Assembly: GCF_016938855.1 (NCBI RefSeq)
Contig: NZ_JAFHAP010000002.1
Coordinates: 1-64,000 of the forward strand
DNA from: Polycladomyces zharkentensis
GTDB taxonomy: Bacteria > Bacillota > Bacilli > Thermoactinomycetales > JIR-001
Direction of reading: 5' to 3'
DNA: 64,000 nt
A program made the translations under genes and the position numbers. The notes below the pieces were generated by a model, which did not search any database, was not told the DNA's origin, and saw only the letters and a list, made by a program, of their open reading frames with translations. Each line of letters starts with the position of its first letter. Within the stretch, counting starts at the first letter, position 1. Below are positions 8,281 to 16,777 of this stretch, one piece after another.

Positions 8281-9042
8281 TCAATGTCCCGCCTTCTTTC
8301 TTTCCTCCCGGCGGACGATCTCATGCACGATGAACGACGCCACATCAGGAGCGAGCGTACCCGGCCCGAATCCTGCGTCGTAACCCAATTCGAGTGCCAA
8401 CTCATGATGGATGCGCGGCCCGCCGCAGATGAGGATCAACCGGTCGCGCAACCCTTCTGCCTCCACCAGTTCCACCAATTCGGTCAAGTTGGTGATGTGG
8501 ACTCCTTTTTGCGTCACCACCTGGGAAACGAGCAGCGCATCAGCGTTCAGCTCGATCGCTTTGGCCACCATCTCCTCGTTGGGCACCTGGGAACCCAGGT
8601 TATACGCGTCGATTTCGGGATAGCGCTCCAAACCATACTCCCCATTGTAGCCCTTCATATTCATGATGGCGTCGATGCCAACCGTGTGGGCGTCCGTGCC
8701 GGTACAGGCACCGATCACCACTACTTTTCGCCCGATGCGCTCCCGGATGAAGCGGTTGATCTCGTAGAAGTCCATCTTCCCGGACTCCACCTTGGGAACC
8801 CGGATGTTTTGGTAATCAACGGAGTGTATACATTTGCCGTAGACGATGAAAAAGGTGTATCCCTCACCGAGATCGGCCATGTGATAGACTTGCGGTTCCT
8901 CCATCCCCATCTTGACCACCAGTTGTCGGGCCGCCTCGCGCGCCTCATCCCCGTAGGGAACGGGAAGGGAAAAACTGAGTTGGACGACCCCGTCATTCAG
9001 CGTGTCCCCGTAGGGCTTCACCCTCGTGAAGTCGATCGCCAT
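8281..9042 (-). CDS. kamE: Lysine 5,6-aminomutase beta subunit (B12- and PLP-binding)
   Basis: A 253-residue subunit that, with KamD, moves the terminal amino group of L-beta-lysine (or D-lysine) to C5 using adenosylcobalamin and PLP. The cobalamin-binding Rossmann domain is shown by GACTGTDAHTVGIDAIMNMK, with the axial-His DxHxxG signature (DAHTVG), and by the GG of LILICGGPRIHHELALELG. In the known enzyme the PLP Lys also lies in this subunit. The ATG at 9042 follows GAGGAGAGAGCG and overlaps the kamD 3' end by about 50 bp, implying translational coupling. Length is close to the usual ~260. It is the last gene of the kam operon. Confidence 0.93.
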   Translation of the reverse strand: MAIDFTRVKPYGDTLNDGVVQLSFSLPVPYGDEAREAARQLVVKMGMEEPQVYHMADLGEGYTFFIVYGKCIHSVDYQNIRVPKVESGKMDFYEINRFIRERIGRKVVVIGACTGTDAHTVGIDAIMNMKGYNGEYGLERYPEIDAYNLGSQVPNEEMVAKAIELNADALLVSQVVTQKGVHITNLTELVELVEAEGLRDRLILICGGPRIHHELALELGYDAGFGPGTLAPDVASFIVHEIVRREERKKAGH

Positions 9043-10621
9043 CGCTCTCTCCTCCCCTGTTCGGAAGACCCAGTCGCTGTCTGAGTTCAGTTTCAAACGG
9101 ATTGAAGTAGTCCTCTCCCTTTTCCAACACACCGGACAGTCCCCGTCCGCCATGGAGCGGTCGTCTCACATCGGCGAACATCCCGCGTTCAATGGCGGTA
9201 AACAGCCCGATCCGGCGTACTTCCTCCAGCATGGCGACTGCTTTGCCCAAGACCTCCTGTGCGCGCCGCTCAATCCGCCCACCCGGTCGGAACAGGATTT
9301 CCTCTCCCAGATGCCGCGCGTTGTTGAAAATGTATTGGGCGTTTTCGATCGCCAGTTTGCGGTCGTGAATATGCGGCGTATGCATCGCTTCCGTCATCAT
9401 GCCCAAAAGTTGCACGCCCTGTCCCGTCAAGATGCTGACCAGGTTGAACATGGCATCTTGGATGTGGCCTTTGAAAATGTTGCCGGTCATGTGTTTGGTC
9501 GGCGGCATGTATTTGAGCGGGGCATCGGGGAATATCTGCCGGGCCATCTGGGCCTGGGCGATCTCCATCAAGAGTCCGTCTTCGATGTCGGGGTTTATCT
9601 CAAAGGCGTGCCCCAATCCCATTTGCTGCGGCCGAAGACCGGAGAGAAGCGCCAGTTGTTCGTTGATAAACTGGGAAGCCAACACAGTGTGAGCGGCTTC
9701 CACCGCGTCCGCCGTGGTCAGATAGTTGTCCTCCCCGGTATTGATCATGATACCGGCGTAGGCGTTGATCATCCGGGAGAAAGACTGGTCGATCAGGGTG
9801 CGCTGCATGTTGATATCGCGGAAGAGAATCCCGTACAAGGCATCGTTCAACATGACGTCCAGCCGCTCCAGCGCCCCCATCGCGGCGATCTCCGGCATGC
9901 ACAATCCGGAGCAGTAGTTGCACAGGCGGATGTAGCGGCCCACTTCCTCTCCGACCTCATCCAGCGCCCACCGCATGATACGGAAGTTTTCCTGCGTGGC
10001 GTAGGTACCGCCGTAACCCTCACGGGTCGCACCGTAAGGAACATAGTCGATCAGGCTTTGGCCGGTACTGCGAATCACGGCGATGATGTCCGCTCCCTGA
10101 CGTGCCGCCGCCTTGCCCTGTACCACATCCTCGTAGATATCACCCGTGGCGACGATCAGATACAGGTACGGCCTCGGTCCCTCCCCCAAACGGGCGATCA
10201 GTTCATCGCGCTGTTTCCGGTTGGCTTCAATTTTGTCCAAGCCGACGCGAGCCAACTCCGTCCCTTTCCGCCGGATTTCCGTCCGGTCCCGCAGGGGAAT
10301 CCGGGTGAGGTCCAGCGTACCGGCCGCTACTTGTTCGGCGATCTCCTGCGGGTTCAGGCCGAGCGCGAGCATGGCGTTGATCACCCACATGGCCGCCCCC
10401 CGTTTCAACTGCCCCCGATCCTTCAGATGGTCCACCACCACATTGGGCAAAGGAACCCCCTCAGCATCCACGCCGTCGATGCCCATCAACCGCAACACTG
10501 TCCGCTCTACCGCCACCGTCGTACGCGATGCCACAAAACGGTCCACTTTTGCCGCAATGTCCGCCGCCGCCTGCCGTGCACGATTGATCTGATCGGGGTC
10601 CAGTCGCAATTTGGCCTCCAT
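8993..10621 (-). CDS. kamD: Lysine 5,6-aminomutase alpha subunit
   Basis: A 542-residue large subunit forming the TIM-barrel active site that caps cobalamin in KamE. Conserved stretches include YLIVATGDIYEDVVQGKAAA, IAVIRSTGQSLIDYVPYGAT, a CNYCSGLCMPEIA segment and PPTKHMTGNIFKGHIQD. The ATG at 10621 directly follows AGGAGGGGATC; the longer open frame reaching 10702 overlaps kamC and was not used. It sits 22 bp after kamC and overlaps kamE. The C-terminal ~25 residues (after the LGLPNRGG segment) run out of frame through the kamE start and are probably poorly conserved. Confidence 0.93.
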   Translation of the reverse strand: MEAKLRLDPDQINRARQAAADIAAKVDRFVASRTTVAVERTVLRLMGIDGVDAEGVPLPNVVVDHLKDRGQLKRGAAMWVINAMLALGLNPQEIAEQVAAGTLDLTRIPLRDRTEIRRKGTELARVGLDKIEANRKQRDELIARLGEGPRPYLYLIVATGDIYEDVVQGKAAARQGADIIAVIRSTGQSLIDYVPYGATREGYGGTYATQENFRIMRWALDEVGEEVGRYIRLCNYCSGLCMPEIAAMGALERLDVMLNDALYGILFRDINMQRTLIDQSFSRMINAYAGIMINTGEDNYLTTADAVEAAHTVLASQFINEQLALLSGLRPQQMGLGHAFEINPDIEDGLLMEIAQAQMARQIFPDAPLKYMPPTKHMTGNIFKGHIQDAMFNLVSILTGQGVQLLGMMTEAMHTPHIHDRKLAIENAQYIFNNARHLGEEILFRPGGRIERRAQEVLGKAVAMLEEVRRIGLFTAIERGMFADVRRPLHGGRGLSGVLEKGEDYFNPFETELRQRLGLPNRGGESDGDRLHEGEALRGHAE

Positions 10622-10643
10622 GATCCCCCTCCTCATTTGCCCT

Positions 10644-12260
10644 TCACCCGTGTCGATTGTTTCTTTGAGCAGCCAATCTCCGTTCCGCGTCCCGCACAAC
10701 AAGTTCCGGCAGCCCCATCAACCGTGCCACCGACGTCGCCTGTCTCGGGATCTCATCACCCGGCTTGAGCGGTATCAATCGGTAGTCAATCCAGTCCCGC
10801 CAATTTTCCGGCCGATGGAACGCGGATGCGTCAGGCGGCCGTTTCCACCCCGCCGTCCGATATCCGCGGATGCCCGCCACTTCCAACACCTCGTGGTGAT
10901 GCGTCACATGGACCGCCCAGTGCTCCCCGCGGGACAAATGAGCGGTTACCGCCGCAGACAATGCTGCTCCTTCCGGGGGATTGGTGCCCCTGCCCACTTC
11001 GTCCAAAAGGAGCAACCCTCCGGGGCATCGTTGCAGCAGTTTCCCCAAACGCGCCATCTCCCCGCCGAAGGTGCTCAATCCGCCTTCCGCATCCTGAGTA
11101 TCACCGATGATGCCGGCGAGGAAAGGAACGAGCGGAAGCTCGCAGTTTTGGGCCGGGACGAAGAAACCGTAATGGGCCAGAGCCACGGCGACACCCAGTG
11201 TTTTCATCGCCACTGTTTTCCCACCCATGTTGGGTCCGATAATGACGGTGACCCCACGCTCCACCTCCAGATCCACCGGAGTAAATGTGTGTCCTTGTTC
11301 GGCCAGACGCTCCGCCACAACAGGGTGAACCGCCCCTTTTAACCGGATGGGACCATCCGATAAACGTGGCCTGCAACCGTTCCACCGCTCGGACAGCCAC
11401 ATCCTGGCCCACTGCAGGTCAAACCGTGTGACGGATGCCAGCCACTCCAGCATGACAGGCACGTCCGGACGAAACGAAGCAGCCAACCGCGCCAGAACTG
11501 CCGACTCCACTTCTCTGATCCGCTCCCCGATCCGCTCCCGCTCCGCCATCCATTCCTGTTCTTGAAGTGTGGGCTTGGCTCGGTATACGACATCAAACGG
11601 CGTTTCCCGCACGCGGGTCAATGCATCCATCGCCTCCAACTTGGCCGCTTCGGGAGAACGACGATCCACCACCCACTCACCCTCACGATTACGGCGAACG
11701 CTTGTCAACCGTTCGATCTCCCTGGCCAATGCCTCCCGGTTGTCGCGAATGTTCCGCTCACATGCCTCCCGGCGACGGCGCAAATCGGCCAACTCCGGAT
11801 CAAACGCGTCATCCAACCAAAAGGTGGGTTCCAGTTTTGGACGCGGATTGAGTTTGTGCAAACACGTTTCGATCCGGCAAACGGCATCGGACGAAATCCA
11901 CTCATGCAATGCCTGTCGGGTCAAGCATTGCGCCCACCGATGCATATACCACAACCATTGCTTGAGGTGAAACCATTCGGAGAGACCCGGCACCTCCCCA
12001 CATTCCAACCGATGGAGGATCGGTTCCACATCGGGCATATGCCGCAAACACGCTTCCACCGATTCCCGCCAGTCGGGCTGGCGAGCCGTATTCATCAAAC
12101 GCTCCAGTTCCTCTAGGGACTCCTGCCATGCCGCTTCCTGTCCGGGAACAAACGGTGCCAACGATCGCTTGGCCCGCTGACCGAACGGCGTAATCGGTTG
12201 AAACCGGGTCCAGATTTCCGGCCACGACAGTGCCTGCCCGGTGGTCTCATCCATCCACAT
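10644..12260 (-). CDS. kamC: MutS-like ATPase, lysine 5,6-aminomutase reactivase KamC
   Basis: A 538-residue protein with a C-terminal MutS-family ATPase domain: Walker A GPNMGGKTVAMKTLG and Walker B LLLLDEVGRGTNP, plus the helical lever segments of MutS. It lacks the N-terminal mismatch-binding domain. In lysine-fermentation operons the MutS-like protein next to kamD has been named KamC, an ATPase that with KamB reactivates aminomutase whose B12 radical has been lost; function here is inferred from that context. The ATG at 12260 has GGGAGG 7 nt upstream. It sits between kamB and kamD with short gaps. Confidence 0.87.
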   Translation of the reverse strand: MWMDETTGQALSWPEIWTRFQPITPFGQRAKRSLAPFVPGQEAAWQESLEELERLMNTARQPDWRESVEACLRHMPDVEPILHRLECGEVPGLSEWFHLKQWLWYMHRWAQCLTRQALHEWISSDAVCRIETCLHKLNPRPKLEPTFWLDDAFDPELADLRRRREACERNIRDNREALAREIERLTSVRRNREGEWVVDRRSPEAAKLEAMDALTRVRETPFDVVYRAKPTLQEQEWMAERERIGERIREVESAVLARLAASFRPDVPVMLEWLASVTRFDLQWARMWLSERWNGCRPRLSDGPIRLKGAVHPVVAERLAEQGHTFTPVDLEVERGVTVIIGPNMGGKTVAMKTLGVAVALAHYGFFVPAQNCELPLVPFLAGIIGDTQDAEGGLSTFGGEMARLGKLLQRCPGGLLLLDEVGRGTNPPEGAALSAAVTAHLSRGEHWAVHVTHHHEVLEVAGIRGYRTAGWKRPPDASAFHRPENWRDWIDYRLIPLKPGDEIPRQATSVARLMGLPELVVRDAERRLAAQRNNRHG

Positions 12261-12305
12261 GACCGCACCTCCCTTCTTTCCCGGCAATGAATTCGGGGTA
12301 CGCCC

Positions 12306-13343
12306 TCACGCTTCGGTCGATATCGCATCCCGCACCACATCCATCACGGGAATCCCTCTGACCACTTCCTGCACCCGTTGTTTCATCTCGACGGGATCAA
12401 ACGAAAACCCCTCCGGCGAAACGGGATTCACCGCGACGGCCGCCAATCGGACCGCATGCAGATACCGGATCTCCCCGCCCATCCGATACCATCGTCTGAC
12501 CGTCGGCAATGTGGCAAAACAACGGGTCGGATCGGACAGCAACAACGTGAACGGCCGTCCGGTCTCCATCATCTGCCATAACAAACGATCAGTCAGGGCG
12601 CCGGGCAGTGCCAGGGCCGTCCATTCCTCCCTTGTCAAATGCGCCTGCCACACCCGTCGGTCCACCAACAAACTGGAAACAGGAAGCGAACGCAACTCTC
12701 CACCGCTCACCCCCACCAGGAACCTTTCCCGCAGAGCCGTCTCGACCGCATTTCGCTCCAGACCGTTTTCCGCCACGGGGAGCGTGAAGATCCTGACGGT
12801 TTCCTCCGCCTTTTTCACCACATCTTGCAAGGTACGCCCCATGCTGGCTCCGACCACCAACACGGCCCCTTGCGTGAGGAGCGGACTGGCGGACGCCTTG
12901 CGGTCATAGGCACCGTCCACCAACGTGAGCGGCACCCCGTGATGCTGAAAACGGCGCAAAATGGTCCGCACTTCTTCCGCCGACGGTATCCCGGCCAGTT
13001 TGACATGTGTCGAACGTGTGGATCGAGCAAGATAAATGTCACCGAGCAGGGAATGGATGGGAGTGGATGCAATCACCTCCCAATCGCCGCCGCGCAGGTC
13101 CAAACAGGCGCCCGCCGTCGCCACCCATGTACCACCGGGAACGCGGATGGGCGGCTTGGGTCTGCCGCTCCAAGCGTCCCGCTCTTCTCCGTCCACCCCG
13201 ATGCTGAGGAGACCGACGGGCACACCGCATGACCGGGATTCGGCGATCAGTGCGTTCAACACCGTGGTCTTGCCGACGTTTTTTGCCAACCCGACAATGG
13301 CCAGGGAAGTGATTCCCTCTCTCTGCAAACGATTCAACAGCAT
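12306..13343 (-). CDS. kamB: P-loop protein KamB, aminomutase reactivase subunit
   Basis: A 345-residue protein beginning with a nucleotide-binding loop, SLAIVGLAKNVGKTTVLNAL (Walker A GLAKNVGKT), followed by GVPVGLLSIGVDGEERDAW, like MobB/CobW-type small GTPases. Position between kamA and kamC matches KamB, the partner of the MutS-like KamC in reactivating lysine 5,6-aminomutase. The gene starts 5 bp after the kamA stop, so coupling is likely. The first ATG (13343) is the only sensible start, since the P-loop begins at about residue 14. Function is by family and context. Confidence 0.82.
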   Translation of the reverse strand: MLLNRLQREGITSLAIVGLAKNVGKTTVLNALIAESRSCGVPVGLLSIGVDGEERDAWSGRPKPPIRVPGGTWVATAGACLDLRGGDWEVIASTPIHSLLGDIYLARSTRSTHVKLAGIPSAEEVRTILRRFQHHGVPLTLVDGAYDRKASASPLLTQGAVLVVGASMGRTLQDVVKKAEETVRIFTLPVAENGLERNAVETALRERFLVGVSGGELRSLPVSSLLVDRRVWQAHLTREEWTALALPGALTDRLLWQMMETGRPFTLLLSDPTRCFATLPTVRRWYRMGGEIRYLHAVRLAAVAVNPVSPEGFSFDPVEMKQRVQEVVRGIPVMDVVRDAISTEA

Positions 13344-13348
13344 GATCG

Positions 13349-14683
13349 TTACGTTTGGGTCAACTCCTTATCCTTGACGGTGTCTGCGGTTTTCTTCCGC
13401 TCAGGTTTGCGTGCCTCACCCGGATTGACTTCCCCGACACGGCGTTCTTCACGCGGCAATTGTTTTGGCTCGAGGTTGATGCGTTCGTCGCTCATCAATG
13501 CGGCCACGCCGACATTTTCCCCTTTGGCGGCTTGACACTCCGGGCACTCTTCCGGGTTGTGCGGTTTGTAGTGGGCCGGTTCCGGATAGGACGTGATCAC
13601 CCCCTCAAAGTTGCGCAACACGGTTTTGGTCGGGCTTTGCGAAATGATGTAGTTGGGGCTGAGCGGAATTTTTCCGCCTCCGCCCGGTGCATCCACCACA
13701 AACGTCGGCACGGCGTACCCCGATGTATGGCCACGGAGAAACTCGATGATCTCCAATCCCTTGGAAACGGGCGCCCGGAAATGGCCGATCCCTTCGGAAA
13801 GATCGCATTGGTAGAGATAGTACGGTCGTACGCGGATCTTGACCAGCTCATGCATCAGTTTTTTCATCACATGCGGACAGTCGTTGATTCCGGCCAAGAT
13901 GACCGACTGGTTGCCGAGCGGCACACCTGCATCGGCCAGCATTTCACAGGCCCGTTTGGCTTCCGGCGTGATTTCCTTCGGGTGGTTGAAATGCGTGTTG
14001 AGCCAGACGGGATGATACTTTTTCAGGATCTTGCACAAATTTTCCGTAATCCGTTGGGGAAACACGACCGGCGCCCGCGTACCGATCCGGATGATTTCCA
14101 CATGCGGGATTTCACGCAGGTTGGAGAGCAGATATTCCAATATGCGGTCGTTGACCAAAAGGCCGTCCCCGCCGGACAGCAACACATCCCGCACCGTCGG
14201 CGTATTGCGGATATAATCGAGGCAGGCGTCCATCTGCTTCTTCGGCACACCCATGCCAATCTGTCCCGAGAAACGCCGGCGTGTACAATACCGGCAGTAC
14301 ATCGAGCATTGGTTGGTGATCAGAAACAGGACACGGTCCGGATACCGGTGTGTCAGACCCGGAACGGGAGAATCCGTATCCTCCAGAAGCGGGTCCTCCA
14401 TGTCGTACGGCGTTCGCATCAGTTCACTGGACACTGGTACCGACTGCAGACGGATCGGGTCTTTCGGATCATCGGGGTCCATTAACAAGGCATAATAGGG
14501 AGTGATGTTGAGCGGGATCGTCTGATTGGAAATCTTCACCCCTTCGATCTCTTCCTCAGTCAGATTGACCACCTTTTGCAAATCCTCCAATGTGCGGATC
14601 GTGTGGGTCAATTGCCACAACCAGTCGTTCCACTGCTCTTCCGTCACGTCTTTCCACAATTCCACTTCACGCCAGTCGCGCAT
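13349..14683 (-). CDS. kamA: L-lysine 2,3-aminomutase (radical SAM, PLP)
   Basis: A 444-residue radical SAM enzyme converting L-lysine to L-beta-lysine, the first step of the pathway. The [4Fe-4S] motif is CSMYCRYCTRRRFSG (C-x3-C-x2-C). SGGDGLLVNDRILEYLLSNL binds SAM, and the PLP lysine lies in the PGGGGKIPLSPNY segment. The zinc-binding C-terminal cysteines may be in CPECQAAKG. The ATG at 14683 has AAAGGGG at good spacing. The C-terminal tail after residue ~410 is rich in Glu/Lys/Arg and likely disordered. It is the second gene of the operon, about 50 bp after kdd. Confidence 0.95.
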   Translation of the reverse strand: MRDWREVELWKDVTEEQWNDWLWQLTHTIRTLEDLQKVVNLTEEEIEGVKISNQTIPLNITPYYALLMDPDDPKDPIRLQSVPVSSELMRTPYDMEDPLLEDTDSPVPGLTHRYPDRVLFLITNQCSMYCRYCTRRRFSGQIGMGVPKKQMDACLDYIRNTPTVRDVLLSGGDGLLVNDRILEYLLSNLREIPHVEIIRIGTRAPVVFPQRITENLCKILKKYHPVWLNTHFNHPKEITPEAKRACEMLADAGVPLGNQSVILAGINDCPHVMKKLMHELVKIRVRPYYLYQCDLSEGIGHFRAPVSKGLEIIEFLRGHTSGYAVPTFVVDAPGGGGKIPLSPNYIISQSPTKTVLRNFEGVITSYPEPAHYKPHNPEECPECQAAKGENVGVAALMSDERINLEPKQLPREERRVGEVNPGEARKPERKKTADTVKDKELTQT

Positions 14684-14736
14684 GTCGGATGACCCCTTTC
14701 TTGATATGAAAATCTGACGTCAGTCGACAGTGCGAA

Positions 14737-15804
14737 TCACACCCGTTGTGCCGAACCCGCATAACGGGAAACGAACAACTTCCGCAACCCCTCACATTCC
14801 CGCAAGATGTCCAGAGTCAGTGCCGCATGTCCCCGAACGTATCCGTTACCGATCATCATTTGTACATCCTTGCCGACCCCTTCAGCCCCCAACGCTGCTG
14901 CGGTAAACCGCACGGCCATGCTGAAAAAGCAAACCGTCCCCCCATCCTTCGTCGCCAGAATGGCGGACAGCTCGGTACCGGGTACATTGACGCAGTTGAT
15001 GGTGACATCGGCCAGATCCCCATCCGTCACCCGTTCCACTTCCGTCAGAACAGCGACAGGATCGGTGGCGTCCACTCGAATCAGGTCATCGGTCAATCCC
15101 AACGCGGCGATGTCAGCGCAAGCCTGTTGGCCATTCTCCAGCGCGATCACCCTTCCCTTGGGGCCTGCTCGCTTTTTCGCCTGATACAGACACAATATCC
15201 CGGATTTCCCTCCTGCCCCCATCACGACCACGGTTTGCCCCGGTTTCACGAGACGTACGGTTTGCGCCGGCGCTCCGCAAACATCCAGCGCAGCCAGCGC
15301 CACCCGTTCCGGGAGGTCTTCCGGCAGACGGGCAAACGGCCCGCTGGCAAACAGGACGGCTTTCCCCTTCACCTCCACCTGCCCTGTTTTCATGTCCACG
15401 TTTTCAATCGATTCCAAATACAAAGGCGTCAGCGTCAACGACACCAGTGTTGCGATTTTGTCTCCCACCTGCAAATGTGGATCGGGAAAACGGGGTCCGA
15501 CTTCAGCTACACGTCCGATCAGCATCCCTCCGGAACCGGTAACCGGGTTGTGCATCTTGCCCCGCTCCCGGACAATCTCCGCAATGCGACGCTTCACCGC
15601 TTTCGGATCACCGCCCGCCTCCTCCTTCAACTGAGAAAAAGAAGCGGAATCGATATTCAACCGGAGTACGTCGATCAACAGCTCATTGTCACAACATACC
15701 GGACGGGCATCCAACCGCCATGCCGGCTGGGGCAACACGCCCGAAGGCTCCAGCACCCGGTGCAATCCCAGAGGGTGTCCTTTCGGAACAGATGCGTGCG
15801 TCAA
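14737..15804 (-). CDS. kdd: L-erythro-3,5-diaminohexanoate dehydrogenase
   Basis: A 355-residue NAD(P)-dependent dehydrogenase, zinc-alcohol-dehydrogenase-like fold without the zinc ligands, that oxidises 3,5-diaminohexanoate to 5-amino-3-oxohexanoate. The Rossmann glycine motif is VVVMGAGGKSGILCLYQAKK, and TGSGGMLIGRVAEVGPRFPD is in the N-terminal domain. Sequence and operon position both fit Kdd. The start is a TTG at 15804 with GGAGG 7 nt upstream. It is the promoter-proximal gene of the kam operon, only ~30-40 bp from a sigma-54 promoter. The downstream enzymes Kce and Kal are not in this window. Confidence 0.9.
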   Translation of the reverse strand: MTHASVPKGHPLGLHRVLEPSGVLPQPAWRLDARPVCCDNELLIDVLRLNIDSASFSQLKEEAGGDPKAVKRRIAEIVRERGKMHNPVTGSGGMLIGRVAEVGPRFPDPHLQVGDKIATLVSLTLTPLYLESIENVDMKTGQVEVKGKAVLFASGPFARLPEDLPERVALAALDVCGAPAQTVRLVKPGQTVVVMGAGGKSGILCLYQAKKRAGPKGRVIALENGQQACADIAALGLTDDLIRVDATDPVAVLTEVERVTDGDLADVTINCVNVPGTELSAILATKDGGTVCFFSMAVRFTAAALGAEGVGKDVQMMIGNGYVRGHAALTLDILRECEGLRKLFVSRYAGSAQRV

Positions 15805-15844
15805 ATGGGTTCCTCCTTCCTTGCCGATCCCTCACCCTGAATAG

Positions 15845-15862
15845 TTGCAATATTTGTTCCAA
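15845..15862 (-). promoter_or_regulatory. Sigma-54 (-24/-12) promoter of the kam operon
   Basis: On the minus strand TTGGAACAAATATTGCAA has GG and GC separated by exactly 10 nt, matching the RpoN consensus TTGGCAC-N4-TTGCA. The inferred start point is about 30 nt before the kdd TTG. The next regulatory gene upstream is a sigma-54 activator, which strongly supports the call. Confidence 0.8.
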
Positions 15863-15892
15863 TACGAGTGACCCTTTATTTTCGGGCAACAG

Positions 15893-15923
15893 AAAAAAAG
15901 AGATGCCGATTTTTTGGCATCTC
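15893..15923 (-). terminator. Terminator separating upstream transcripts from the kam promoter
   Basis: On the minus strand GAGATGCC/GGCATCTC (8 bp) is followed by seven T residues. It would stop readthrough from the small membrane-protein gene at 16316-16510 before the sigma-54 promoter. Confidence 0.8.
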
Positions 15924-16191
15924 AGGTTGGCGCAAAGTTCGCGGGCTCCGGCTCCAAATTCCCGTTCTCCGGGTGATCTTCCTCCTGCACTTTCCGTCTC
16001 CGCACTGTGAGGATTAGGTCTGTCGCCATGGAAACCGTAACCCATGATAATATGACCAAACACATCACAGGCCACTTTATCAGCAGACTCAGATTTCAAT
16101 GGCCCTCGAGAGAGGGTTTTCTTTTTTAAAGACCACGATAGGCTGTGAGGGTGTATATTGGTTCCTATTCAACAGCAGGAGGATCGTCTGG

Positions 16192-16220
16192 TTGTTTCCT
16201 TTCTCTGGGTATGTTATGAT
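16192..16220 (+). promoter_or_regulatory. Sigma-A promoter firing toward the small membrane-protein gene
   Basis: TTGTTT (16192-16197), a 17-bp spacer and TATGAT (16215-16220). Transcription would start near 16227 and run antisense into the 3' half of the gene at 16316-16510. Confidence 0.55.
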
Positions 16221-16226
16221 GACGGT

Positions 16227-16400
16227 GAGGAAAGCATAAACTACAAATGGCTCCAGGTGAGGGGACACCCGGAGCCATTGTGCGTACACTTCATCGACGG
16301 GACGGGGCCGCCGTCCTAAGCGGGAAGGGAAAACCCCAATGCCGCCTGGCGGGACCTCCGAATCCACTTGCTAGGGGCGTGGGGTTTTCGACGTTTCTTA
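16227..16400 (+). ncRNA. Candidate antisense RNA (type I antitoxin-like)
   Basis: From the promoter at 16192-16220 the predicted RNA begins with a strong hairpin: 14 bp with one mismatch, arms 16245-16258 and 16265-16278, outer arms AATGGCTCC/GGAGCCATT. It then runs antisense to the 3' end of the small basic membrane-protein gene. A second pairing, GAAAACCCC with GGGGTTTTC, could form its 3' end near 16390. This is the convergent, 3'-overlapping layout of TxpA/RatA-type pairs. The 3' end is uncertain and the RNA itself is inferred. Confidence 0.4.
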
Positions 16401-16510
16401 CGGCGTTTTCTGCTGGCCAGTCTATCGTAGATTTCCAGGGAGGTTTTCACCGCCCCCAGAATCGCTCCCACGATCACTACCACTTGTGCGATAGTCCCCA
16501 GTGCGGACAC
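16316..16510 (-). CDS. Small membrane protein with basic tail, type I toxin-like
   Basis: A 64-residue protein: one predicted membrane helix (AQVVVIVGAILGAV, residues ~8-21), then a very basic stretch (RKRRKKRRKPHAP) and an Arg-rich tail. The GTG start at 16510 has a near-perfect AAAGGAGGTGA seven nt upstream, so it is well translated. A single hydrophobic segment plus basic C-terminus and an antisense promoter from the opposite side resemble type I toxins such as TxpA or BsrG, though it is longer than most. It does not match a family I know by sequence. It could instead be a small sporulation or membrane protein. Confidence 0.6.
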   Translation of the reverse strand: MSALGTIAQVVVIVGAILGAVKTSLEIYDRLASRKRRKKRRKPHAPSKWIRRSRQAALGFSLPA

Positions 16511-16777
16511 GCTGTCACCTCCTTTCGCCGGAAGTGACAACGGCCCCGCCCCTGGCCTCCGCGTACTCTTTGATTCTACCACATTTTTCATCTGTCCGGG
16601 ATATTTACCAGAGTACGATATATAAGGGATTGCATTGTGGTTTAGGTGTTTATTAAATCGTTCACCGTATGTTTTTCGAAGGTTCGGATTCGGAACGATT
16701 TTCGCCGAAGCACGTCCGGATCGTCCATGGCGCAGGGCGCGGATCATGGTAAGCGCATTGAATATGACCTTTCTTTG

